Positions 1 through 5,492 of a stretch of 5,766 nt of DNA are shown piece after piece (the first letter of the stretch is position 1; every line of letters starts with the position of its first letter). The DNA is taken from contig SCUH01000251.1 in NCBI GenBank assembly GCA_004298295.1, forward strand, positions 1 to 5,766. The letters are read 5' to 3'. The notes under the pieces are model-generated. The model was not told the DNA's origin. It did not search any database and was given only the letters and a program-made list of their open reading frames with translations. This DNA comes from Betaproteobacteria bacterium (lineage in GTDB: Bacteria > Pseudomonadota > Gammaproteobacteria > Burkholderiales > SG8-39). The position numbers were made by a program, and so were the translations under genes.

Positions 1-726
1 GCCGGCACCGGCATCGGCAAAGCGTCCGCGCTCGCGCTGCTCGCGGCGGGCTGGCAGGTGGTGTTCGCAGGGCGCCGCGGCGAGGTCCTGCAGAAGGCGA
101 TCGCCGAGGCCGGCGCCGCGGCTTCGCGTGCCCTTGCTGTGCCCACCGATGTTGGCCAGGCCGAGTCGGTGCGCAAGCTTTTTGCCGTCGTGCGCGAGCG
201 CTTCGGCCGCCTCGACCTGCTGTTCAACAATGCCGGCATGGGCACCCCGGGAAACATCGCTCTCGAAGACCTCTCGCTCGAGCAGTGGCAGGCGGTGCTG
301 GGCGCGAACCTGACGGGCGCGTTTCTCTGCACGCAGGAGGCGTTCCGCATCATGAAGCAGCAGACGCCGCGCGGCGGGCGCATCATCAATAACGGCTCGA
401 TCTCGGCACATGCGCCGCGCCCCAATTCGGCGCCCTACACGGCCACCAAGCACGCGATCACCGGGCTCACCAAGGCAGCGCAGCTCGACGGCCGCAGGTA
501 CGGCATCGCGGTCGGACAGATCGACATCGGCAACGCGGCGACCGAAATGACCGAGCGCATGGCGAAGGGCGTGCCGCAGGCCGACGGCAGCCTGAAGGTC
601 GAGCCGCGCATGGACGTGCAGCACGTGGCGCAGGCGATCGTCTACATGGCCGGATTGCCGCTCGAGTCCAACGTCCTGTTCATGACGCTGAAGGCGACGC
701 AGATGCCGTTCGAAGGGCGCGGCTGA
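1..726 (+). CDS. Short-chain dehydrogenase/reductase (SDR), 5'-truncated
   Basis: This is a partial gene: the open frame runs from base 1 and the true start lies outside the window. The first visible residues, AGTGIGKA, are the end of the glycine-rich TGxxxGIG dinucleotide-binding loop, so only about 10-15 N-terminal residues are missing. Of 241 visible residues, the NNAG motif is at 76-79, the structural Asn at 103 (GANLTG), the catalytic Ser at about 133 (NNGS), and YxxxK at 146-150 (YTATK). These make a complete classical SDR active site. Arg-Arg at 25-26, after the second beta strand, suggests NADP(H) preference (inference). The usual PG motif after the active site is replaced by GQIDIGNAAT, and the protein ends MPFEGRG. 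It would be a cytosolic oxidoreductase acting on an alcohol or carbonyl; the substrate cannot be read. The next SDR starts 4 bases after its stop, so the two are probably co-transcribed. SDR membership is secure; the reaction is not. Confidence 0.9.
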   Translation, partial: AGTGIGKASALALLAAGWQVVFAGRRGEVLQKAIAEAGAAASRALAVPTDVGQAESVRKLFAVVRERFGRLDLLFNNAGMGTPGNIALEDLSLEQWQAVLGANLTGAFLCTQEAFRIMKQQTPRGGRIINNGSISAHAPRPNSAPYTATKHAITGLTKAAQLDGRRYGIAVGQIDIGNAATEMTERMAKGVPQADGSLKVEPRMDVQHVAQAIVYMAGLPLESNVLFMTLKATQMPFEGRG

Positions 727-730
727 GTCC

Positions 731-1480
731 ATGTTCGATCTCACCGGAAAGGTCGCGATCGTCACCGGCGGCAACGGCGGCATCGGGCTTGGCATGGCGC
801 GCGGCCTCGCCGGTGCGGGCGCCCGCGTCGTGGTCGCGGCGCGCAACGCGAAGAAATCCGCGGCCGCGGTGCGCGAGCTTGGCAGCGGCGCGCTGGCGAT
901 CGAGGTCGACGTCAGCGACGAGTCCTCGGTCAAGGCCCTGATGCGGGATGCCGTCGCGCAGTGCGGCCGATTGGACATCCTGGTCAACAATGCCGGCATC
1001 AATATCCGCAAGCCGCCGCACGCCCTGTCGCTCGCCGAATGGCGCCAGGTCATCGATACCAATCTCACCAGCGCGTACTTGTGCTCGCACGCGGCGCATC
1101 CGCAGCTGCAGCGTTCCGGCGGCGGCAAGATCATCAATATCGGCTCGATGATGTCGATTTTCGGCGCGGCTTACGCACCCGCCTACGCCGCCAGCAAGGG
1201 CGGCATCGTGCAATTCACCAAGGCCTGCGCCGCGGCGTGGGCGGCGGACAATATCCAGGTCAATGCGATCCTGCCGGGGTGGATCGACACCGACCTCACG
1301 CGCAATGCCCGCGATCAGGTCGCCGGCCTGCACGACAGCGTGCTCAGGCGCACGCCTGCGGCGCGCTGGGGCGTGATCGACGATTTCCGCGGCATCGCGG
1401 TGTTTCTCGCCGGTGCGGCATCGCCTTTCATCACCGGCGCGGCGATCACGGTCGACGGCGGTTACTCGATCCAGGGCTGA
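731..1480 (+). CDS. SDR family oxidoreductase (3-oxoacyl-ACP reductase / gluconate dehydrogenase-like)
   Basis: This is a complete 249-residue classical SDR, the usual length for the family. The TGGNGGIG cofactor loop is at residues 12-19, with the conserved Asp-Val at 60-61, NNAG at 86-89, Asn111 in the helix (DTNLTS), Ser139, and the catalytic Tyr152-x3-Lys156 pair (YAASK). The PG motif is at 182-183, and a typical C-terminal ITGAAITVDGGY segment follows. Arg38 after the second beta strand hints at NADP(H) use (inference). The start MFDLTGKVAIVTGG is the standard family N-terminus, which supports the ATG at 731. It shares the fold and catalytic motifs of the upstream SDR but is clearly divergent from it, so it is not a recent tandem duplicate. 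Closest general types are KduD/gluconate 5-dehydrogenase-like or glucose 1-dehydrogenase-like enzymes, but the substrate cannot be assigned. It sits in the middle of a tightly packed operon, 4 bases after one gene and 2 before the next. Confidence 0.93.
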   Translation: MFDLTGKVAIVTGGNGGIGLGMARGLAGAGARVVVAARNAKKSAAAVRELGSGALAIEVDVSDESSVKALMRDAVAQCGRLDILVNNAGINIRKPPHALSLAEWRQVIDTNLTSAYLCSHAAHPQLQRSGGGKIINIGSMMSIFGAAYAPAYAASKGGIVQFTKACAAAWAADNIQVNAILPGWIDTDLTRNARDQVAGLHDSVLRRTPAARWGVIDDFRGIAVFLAGAASPFITGAAITVDGGYSIQG

Positions 1481-1482
1481 CC

Positions 1483-2247
1483 GTGGCGCGGCCGCGACCC
1501 GACAAGGCCTACCGCAACCGCGCTTTCCTCGACAGCAAGGACGCGCGCGCCCTCAGGATCCTGGCGGAGTATCTGGAGCCCAAGAGCCGCCTCGAGCGCT
1601 ACCACATCGACGACACGATCGTCTTCATGGGCTCCGCGCGCATCCGCCCGCCCGAGCAGGCCCGGGATCCGGCCGCGCAGGAGATGGCGGTGTTCTACGA
1701 CGCCGCGCGCGAACTGGCCCGCCGGCTGACGCAATGGTCCAAGGAACTCGACCCGAAGGAACGGCGCTTCGTGGTGTGCACCGGCGGGGGGCCGGGAATC
1801 ATGGAGGCCGCCAACCGCGGCGCGGCGGAGGCGCACGGCATGAACGTCGGGCTGCGCATTTCGATGCCGATCGAGGAAGGCGAGAACCCGTACATCACGC
1901 ACGAGCTCGCGTTCCGGTTCCATTATTTTTTCATGCGCAAGTTCTGGTTCTACTACCTCGCCAAGGCGGTGATCGTGTTCCCCGGCGGCTTCGGCACGCT
2001 CGACGAGCTGTTCGAGCTGCTGACGCTGGTGCAGACGCGCAAGATGACCAAGCCGATGCCGATCGTGCTGTTCGGCTCCCGGTACTGGCGCGAGGTGATC
2101 GACTTCGATGCGCTCGTGCGCCACGGCACCATCGACCCGGGCGACGTCGACCTCGTGTACCGCAGCGATTCGGTCGATGAGGCCTATCACTGGCTCGTCC
2201 AGCAGCTCAGCGAGCATGCGCTCGGCCGTCCGGGGCCGATGCTCTAG
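1483..2247 (+). CDS. LOG family protein (nucleoside-5'-monophosphate phosphoribohydrolase-like)
   Basis: This gene encodes 254 residues from a GTG at 1483. The open frame extends far upstream, but that part only shadows the preceding SDR, and the next in-frame ATG (1627) would cut into the first beta strand. Known LOG proteins cleave cytokinin or adenosine monophosphates to the free base and ribose 5-phosphate. Visible motifs are the first Rossmann strand MGSAR (49-53), the glycine loop TGGGPGIMEAANRGA (100-114), the conserved Arg152 (FFMRKFWF), and the signature PGGFGTLDE (167-175) with catalytic Glu175. The protein is longer than the 180-200 residue minimal LOGs because of a charged N-terminal extension of about 45 residues and an insert around 84-94. 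Older annotation would call it lysine decarboxylase, but no PLP chemistry is expected. It begins 2 bases after the SDR stop with only a weak CAGGG (1472-1476) upstream, so translational coupling is likely. The family call is strong; the substrate is inferred. Confidence 0.9.
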   Translation: MARPRPDKAYRNRAFLDSKDARALRILAEYLEPKSRLERYHIDDTIVFMGSARIRPPEQARDPAAQEMAVFYDAARELARRLTQWSKELDPKERRFVVCTGGGPGIMEAANRGAAEAHGMNVGLRISMPIEEGENPYITHELAFRFHYFFMRKFWFYYLAKAVIVFPGGFGTLDELFELLTLVQTRKMTKPMPIVLFGSRYWREVIDFDALVRHGTIDPGDVDLVYRSDSVDEAYHWLVQQLSEHALGRPGPML

Positions 2248-2321
2248 GCGCTGGCGCTGCTCTTGGTCCTGCTCGCGCCGCTCGCCGACCTGAAGCAGGC
2301 GCCGCCGCGGTCGGACGGCGA

Positions 2322-2339
2322 TACCGACCAAAGTCGTAA
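2322..2339. promoter_or_regulatory. Candidate operator dyad upstream of the response regulator
   Basis: In the 143-base gap before the response regulator is a 4-4-4 inverted repeat, CGAC-CAAA-GTCG (2325-2336), flanked by partly symmetric TA bases, about 55 bases before the GTG. Response regulators of the NarL/LuxR type often bind short dyads and autoregulate, so this is a plausible site (inference). The left half also overlaps a 6-bp hairpin (GGTCGG 2309-2314 with CCGACC 2324-2329). In sequence this GC-rich, short dyads arise by chance, so the call is weak. The rest of the gap shows no clear -35/-10 pair; TGATACAAC at 2373-2381 is the best -10-like string. Confidence 0.22.
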
Positions 2340-2390
2340 GACCTCCGCGCTGCACGCGCGCTCCGCGGCCCGTGATACAACACGGCTGCC

Positions 2391-3038
2391 GTGAAGATTC
2401 TTGTGGTCGACGACTACGCGCTGGTGCGCGAGGGACTGCGCCACGCCCTGCAGGCGCTGGACGACAGCGTCGAGGTCCTCGAGGCACGCGACGCCGAGGA
2501 AGCGCTGCGACTGATCGCACAGCAGCCGGCGCTCGATCTGGTGCTGCTCGACATCGGCCTGCCCGGCATGGACGGCTTCCTCGCGCTCGACGAATTTCGC
2601 CGCGCGCACAGCGCAGTTCCGGTGGTGGTGCTGTCGGCCTCCGCCGCGCAGCGCGACATCGCTGCGGCGCTGAACATGGGTGCCATGGGCTACATCCCGA
2701 AAATGGCGCCGCGCGAAGTCATGCTGCGCGCACTGCGCCTCGTGCTGGCGGGCGGCGTGTACATTCCGCCGCAGGCGATCGGCATGCACGATTACACCGG
2801 CAGCGCCGCCGCCGGCGCGACCGCCGTGCCGCAGTCACTGGAAGAACTCGGGCTGACCGACCGGCAGCGACAAGTGCTCGGTCTGATCGCCCAGGGCAAG
2901 CCGAACAAGGTGATCGCCAACGAGCTGCAGATCTCCGAGCCTACGGTGAAGGCGCACGTCACCGAGATCCTGCGCGCGCTCAAGGCTTCGAGCCGCGCGC
3001 AGGCCATGGTCACGGCAAGGCGTTTCGGCCTGCGCTGA
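2391..3038 (+). CDS. NarL/LuxR-family two-component response regulator
   Basis: This is a complete 215-residue regulator, the normal size for the NarL/FixJ class. The receiver domain (about 1-120) has the acidic pair Asp7-Asp8 (VVDDY), the phosphoacceptor Asp54 (VLLDIGLPGMDG), Ser82 at the Thr/Ser switch (VVLSAS), and Lys104 (YIPK), so it should be phosphorylatable. A linker of about 30 residues, rich in Ala and Gly, leads to a LuxR-type helix-turn-helix at about 153-215. Its hallmarks are LTDRQRQVL, the GKPNKVIANEL helix, and the recognition helix SEPTVKAHV. GTG at 2391 gives the canonical start KILVVDD. The bases just before it (GGCTGCC) contain no Shine-Dalgarno sequence, and a -10-like TGATACAAC lies only 10-18 bases upstream, so a very short or absent leader is possible. 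No sensor kinase lies in the window, so it is an orphan here and its targets are unknown. Confidence 0.93.
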   Translation: MKILVVDDYALVREGLRHALQALDDSVEVLEARDAEEALRLIAQQPALDLVLLDIGLPGMDGFLALDEFRRAHSAVPVVVLSASAAQRDIAAALNMGAMGYIPKMAPREVMLRALRLVLAGGVYIPPQAIGMHDYTGSAAAGATAVPQSLEELGLTDRQRQVLGLIAQGKPNKVIANELQISEPTVKAHVTEILRALKASSRAQAMVTARRFGLR

Positions 3039-3048
3039 ACGGCTGCCG

Positions 3049-3080
3049 CCTGCCTCGGGGCGGGTCCGTCGTTTCTTGTC
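3049..3080 (+). terminator. Possible intrinsic terminator after the response regulator
   Basis: Eleven bases past the stop, CCTGCC (3049-3054) can pair with GGCGGG (3059-3064), one T-G wobble included, around a TCGG loop. The following TCCGTCGTTTCTTGTC is T-rich but interrupted. This would be a modest rho-independent terminator separating the regulator from the small membrane-protein gene. An alternative pairing, CCGCC (3046-3050) with GGCGG (3059-3063), competes with it. Confidence 0.35.
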
Positions 3081-3160
3081 TCAGATCAACTCCGGGCGCA
3101 AAGGCTATTGAATCGCCCCTGCTGCGGGCGCTGAATGAATCCATCTTCTCGCTGCATGGC

Positions 3161-3166
3161 AGGAGG
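3161..3166 (+). promoter_or_regulatory. Shine-Dalgarno site AGGAGG fixing the start of the small membrane protein
   Basis: A perfect AGGAGG lies 5 bases before the ATG at 3172. The in-frame GTG at 3166 begins at the last G of this site and so cannot be the start it serves. This is the strongest ribosome-binding site in the window and suggests efficient translation of a very short gene. Confidence 0.8.
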
Positions 3167-3171
3167 TGCCC

Positions 3172-3366
3172 ATGTCGCTTATCACCGCGTTCGTTCTGGT
3201 GGCGGCACTGCTCGTCGCCGTCTCCCTTTTCAACGGCATCGTCTCGATGGCCCACGGCGGGGTCGAGGATCAAGCCGCAAGCCACCGGCTGATGTTCAGG
3301 CGCGTCGGCTGGCAAGCCCTCGCGTTCCTGTTCATCCTGCTCGCGCTGCTCGTCAACCTGAAGTAG
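3172..3366 (+). CDS. Small twin-transmembrane protein (HIG1-domain-like)
   Basis: This is a 64-residue membrane protein with two hydrophobic helices, about residues 3-24 and 46-62, joined by a polar loop. The loop and second-helix boundary read VSMAHGG (24-30) and LMFRRVGWQ (40-48). This pattern, a small residue-Met-x-Gly-Gly turn followed by Leu-Met, arginines and a Gln, resembles proteobacterial HIG1-type twin-membrane proteins, whose mitochondrial relatives associate with cytochrome c oxidase. The first Arg/His of the HIG1 motif appears as Phe42, so the match is by eye and imperfect; DUF2909-type twin-membrane proteins are an alternative. By the positive-inside rule, the Arg39/Arg43/Arg44 cluster puts the loop in the cytoplasm, with both ends outside. 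ATG 3172 is chosen because AGGAGG lies 5 bases upstream. It is monocistronic by appearance, with hairpins on both sides. A real gene is very likely; the role is uncertain. Confidence 0.82.
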   Translation: MSLITAFVLVAALLVAVSLFNGIVSMAHGGVEDQAASHRLMFRRVGWQALAFLFILLALLVNLK

Positions 3367-3372
3367 GTCTCA

Positions 3373-3418
3373 CGCGCGAGGCAGTGGAAGCCTCGCGTGC
3401 GCGTTACGCCCGAAGGCG
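3373..3418 (+). terminator. Hairpin pair after the small membrane-protein gene
   Basis: Starting 7 bases after the stop, CGCGAGGC (3375-3382) pairs perfectly with GCCTCGCG (3390-3397) around a 7-base loop. It extends by one G-T wobble and one C-G pair to 3373-3399. A second small hairpin follows, CGCC (3407-3410) with GGCG (3415-3418) and a CGAA loop. There is no T-tract after either, so this is not a textbook intrinsic terminator. It may mark a transcript 3' end, protect it, or separate it from the binding-protein gene that starts at 3432. Confidence 0.42.
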
Positions 3419-3431
3419 GGCAGGATGATGA

Positions 3432-4430
3432 ATGAACAGGCGCAACGCACTTGTCGTGCTGTTTGTGTTTGGTTCGGTAGCCGCGCCATGGCGCTCTTTC
3501 GCCCAGCAACAGCCAATGCTGTGGCGGCTCGGTTATCTATCGCCGGGATCCGGTCCGTCCGACGCAACACACTCCTTTGTTCGGAGATTGCGCGAACTCG
3601 GATACATCGAGAACAGGAATATCGTCATCGAGTGGCGCTGGGCGGCCGGCGATGTGACGCGCCTGCCACGAATGGCGTCGGATCTGGTACGTCTCAATGT
3701 TGACCTCATCCTGGTGGGAACCAATTACGCTGCCGAGGTGGCCAGGGGCGCGACCCGCACCATTCCGATCGTGATTCCGGGAGCGGCCGACCCAGTCGGT
3801 AGCGGGCTTGCAGAGAGCCTTGCGCGCCCCGGCGGCAACGTGACAGGTCTTTCGGTGATGGTCCCCGAACTCGCCGGAAAAAAACTGCAGCTACTGCGTG
3901 AAATCGTCCCGCAACTGCGGCGCGTTGCGGTGTTGGCCCTGGCGCATGCGACCGAACCCGGTTTCGCTACCGGTGCGCGCCTGCTCCTGGACCAGCTGAG
4001 GCAACCGGCACGGCAACTTGGGATCGCAATCCTTCCTCAAGCGGCAGGCGTCGCTGCAGATGTTCCGACGGCTTTTGCGGCGATGCACAGGGAGAAGGCT
4101 CAAGCGCTCATTGTTCAGGCGAACTCTTTGACGTTCGATCACCGAAAGCGGATCGCGGAGCTCGCCGCACGGCAGAACCTGCCGACGATCTACGACTTGA
4201 AATTTGCCACAGAGGCAGGTGGACTGATCTCCTATGGACCGGATATCGTCGAGATGTATCGGCGGGCAGCAGAAATAGTGGATAAGGTATTCAAGGGAGC
4301 GAAGCCTGCCGATATGCCGTTCGAGCAACCGACCAAGTACGAACTGGTAATCAATCTAAAAAGCGCCAAGGCTCTCGGTCTCAATATTCCGCGGTCATTG
4401 CTGTTGCGCGCCGATCAGGTGATCGAATGA
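3432..4430 (+). CDS. ABC transporter substrate-binding protein (PF04392-type), orphan copy 1
   Basis: This gene encodes a 332-residue periplasmic binding protein, close to the usual family length. The N-terminus is a signal peptide: MNRRNAL, a hydrophobic core to about residue 20, and a likely cut after Ala24 (SFA|QQQ). The Arg-Arg pair is mildly Tat-like, but Sec export is equally possible. The mature part begins WRLGYLSPG and contains family hallmarks: LRELGYIENRNIVIEWRWA, ADPVGSGL, SLARPGGNVTGLS, GGLISYG, and the conserved C-terminal GAKPADMPFEQPTKYELVINL. These belong to the ABC_sub_bind (TrpX-like, COG2984) group, whose ligands are mostly unknown. ATG 3432 is preceded by AGGA (3422-3425) at 6-base spacing. 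No permease or ATPase is visible, so any transporter partner lies elsewhere. Base composition is clearly lower in GC than genes to the left, which may reflect acquisition by transfer (inference). Confidence 0.93.
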   Translation: MNRRNALVVLFVFGSVAAPWRSFAQQQPMLWRLGYLSPGSGPSDATHSFVRRLRELGYIENRNIVIEWRWAAGDVTRLPRMASDLVRLNVDLILVGTNYAAEVARGATRTIPIVIPGAADPVGSGLAESLARPGGNVTGLSVMVPELAGKKLQLLREIVPQLRRVAVLALAHATEPGFATGARLLLDQLRQPARQLGIAILPQAAGVAADVPTAFAAMHREKAQALIVQANSLTFDHRKRIAELAARQNLPTIYDLKFATEAGGLISYGPDIVEMYRRAAEIVDKVFKGAKPADMPFEQPTKYELVINLKSAKALGLNIPRSLLLRADQVIE

Positions 4431-4435
4431 CAGGC

Positions 4436-4470
4436 CTGCGAACGAGTGGTAACTACTGTTCGCAGTTTCT
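4436..4470 (+). terminator. Long hairpin with T-tract between the two binding-protein genes
   Basis: Six bases after the first binding-protein stop, CTGCGAAC (4436-4443) pairs perfectly with GTTCGCAG (4458-4465). Past a single bulged G (4444), AGTGG (4445-4449) pairs with CTACT (4453-4457), one G-T wobble included, leaving a TAA loop. The stem is 13 bp and is followed directly by TTTCT. This is the best terminator candidate in the window and implies that much transcription stops before the second binding-protein gene. The perfect 8-bp arms could also serve as a protein-binding dyad. Confidence 0.6.
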
Positions 4471-4484
4471 GGCGATTCCACCCC

Positions 4485-4488
4485 AAGG
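4485..4488 (+). promoter_or_regulatory. Ribosome-binding site supporting ATG 4497
   Basis: AAGG lies 8 bases before ATG 4497. The alternative in-frame GTG at 4446 falls inside the hairpin loop region and lacks a purine-rich site, so this short motif decides the start in favour of 4497. Confidence 0.5.
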
Positions 4489-4496
4489 CTAATGCC

Positions 4497-5492
4497 ATGA
4501 GATTCGCGGCGGGCAGCTTGGTCACGATTCTGACGCTCGTATTACCCGCCGCGCCGCTCATCGCCCAATCGCAGGCTCCAGGGAGGATGTACCGCATCGG
4601 CTGGCTCGGCACCGCAGTGCAGACCGAACCCGAGAGAGAGCGTCTTTGGGGGCCGTTCCACCGAAGGCTTTCAGAGCTGGGTTACGTGGAAGGGAACAAC
4701 ACCGTGGTCGAGCGTCGCTACTCGGAGGGCAAGCTCGAGCGTTTTCCAAGTCTTGCCGCGGAGTTGGTTCGACTCAATGTAGACGTCATCGTTACCGTGG
4801 GCCAGCCGGCCACTCAAGCCGCGCAGAAGGTGACCACGACCGTTCCCATCGTGATGACGGGCGTTGTCGATCCCGTGGGGGCCGGGATCGTCGCGAGCTT
4901 GGCCAGGCCAAGTGGAAACACTACAGGCCTCAGCGTCCTCTCAACGGATCTGGTCACGAAACGGTTGGAGCTTCTGAAGGCGATCGTTCCCGAGGTCTCC
5001 AGCGTGGGCGTATTCCGGAATCCCGGTAACAAGAGCAACGAACTCCAGTTTCAATCGATCAAGACCACGGCCGAAGCCCTTAAGGTGCGGCTCCAACCCA
5101 TCGGCGTTCGCGGTCCGAACGATGTCGAGACTGCATTTCAAGCCGCGACTCGGGAGCAAGCTGGCGCGCTCGTGGTGCTGGATGATCCGGTGATCTATGA
5201 CCAGCGAGCGCAGATTGCGGTGCTTGCAGTGAAGAACCGGCTGCCGTCGGTGGGCGGATTGACGGGATTCGCGGAGGCAGGTGGGCTCATGAGCTACGGG
5301 ACAAACCTCCCCGAGCACTTCCGCCAGGCCGCCACCTATGTCGACAGGATTCTCAAAGGGGCCAAGCCCGCCGACCTCCCCGTCGAGCAGCCGACAAAGT
5401 TCGAGCTGGTGATCAACCTGAAAACCGCCAAGACCTTGGGACTGACCATCCCGGCCGCGCTCCTGGTGCGGGCCGATCGCGTTATCGAGTAG
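4497..5492 (+). CDS. ABC transporter substrate-binding protein (PF04392-type), orphan copy 2
   Basis: This gene encodes 331 residues from ATG 4497. An upstream in-frame GTG (4446) would add 17 residues that spoil the signal peptide. From 4497 the protein begins MRFAAGS, has a hydrophobic core to about residue 20, and a likely cut after Ala23 (LIA|QSQ). The mature protein follows its upstream neighbour along its whole length: YRIGWLG, LSELGYVEGNNTVVERRYSEG, VDPVGAGI, SLARPSGNTTGLS, GGLMSYG, and GAKPADLPVEQPTKFELVINLKTAKTLGL. The C-terminal 40 or so residues are nearly identical between the two, while the ligand-facing lobes differ more. This suggests an old duplication, or two separate acquisitions, with different ligands (inference). 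The role is periplasmic solute capture for an unidentified ABC transporter; no membrane partner is in the window. Its 3' end overlaps the convergent minus-strand gene by 11 bases. Confidence 0.93.
   Translation: MRFAAGSLVTILTLVLPAAPLIAQSQAPGRMYRIGWLGTAVQTEPERERLWGPFHRRLSELGYVEGNNTVVERRYSEGKLERFPSLAAELVRLNVDVIVTVGQPATQAAQKVTTTVPIVMTGVVDPVGAGIVASLARPSGNTTGLSVLSTDLVTKRLELLKAIVPEVSSVGVFRNPGNKSNELQFQSIKTTAEALKVRLQPIGVRGPNDVETAFQAATREQAGALVVLDDPVIYDQRAQIAVLAVKNRLPSVGGLTGFAEAGGLMSYGTNLPEHFRQAATYVDRILKGAKPADLPVEQPTKFELVINLKTAKTLGLTIPAALLVRADRVIE

Noticed and set aside
58..60. GTG as the start of the first SDR
   Set aside because: The frame stays open to base 1 and the cofactor-binding GxGIG loop lies upstream of this codon, so the gene is truncated by the window.
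680..1333. 217-residue minus-strand open frame
   Set aside because: It lies entirely opposite the clearly real second SDR and has no recognisable motif.
961..1482. Very long plus-strand open frame running from inside the second SDR into the LOG gene (possible fusion)
   Set aside because: The part before 1483 is an out-of-frame shadow of the SDR, with Arg/His-rich composition and no fold signature; LOG homology begins only after the GTG at 1483.
2248..2310. Hydrophobic in-frame read-through after the LOG stop (ALALLLVLLAPLADLKQ)
   Set aside because: It looks like a membrane helix, but LOG proteins lack one, there is no start codon or ribosome-binding site, and such strings are easy to get from GC-rich CTG/GCG runs.
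1462..2520. 352-residue minus-strand open frame
   Set aside because: It is antisense to the LOG gene and the response regulator; Arg/His/Gln-rich low-complexity composition typical of antisense frames in GC-rich DNA.
4446..4448. GTG as the start of the second binding protein
   Set aside because: It lies within the intergenic hairpin, lacks a ribosome-binding site, and would add a polar 17-residue stretch before a normal signal peptide.
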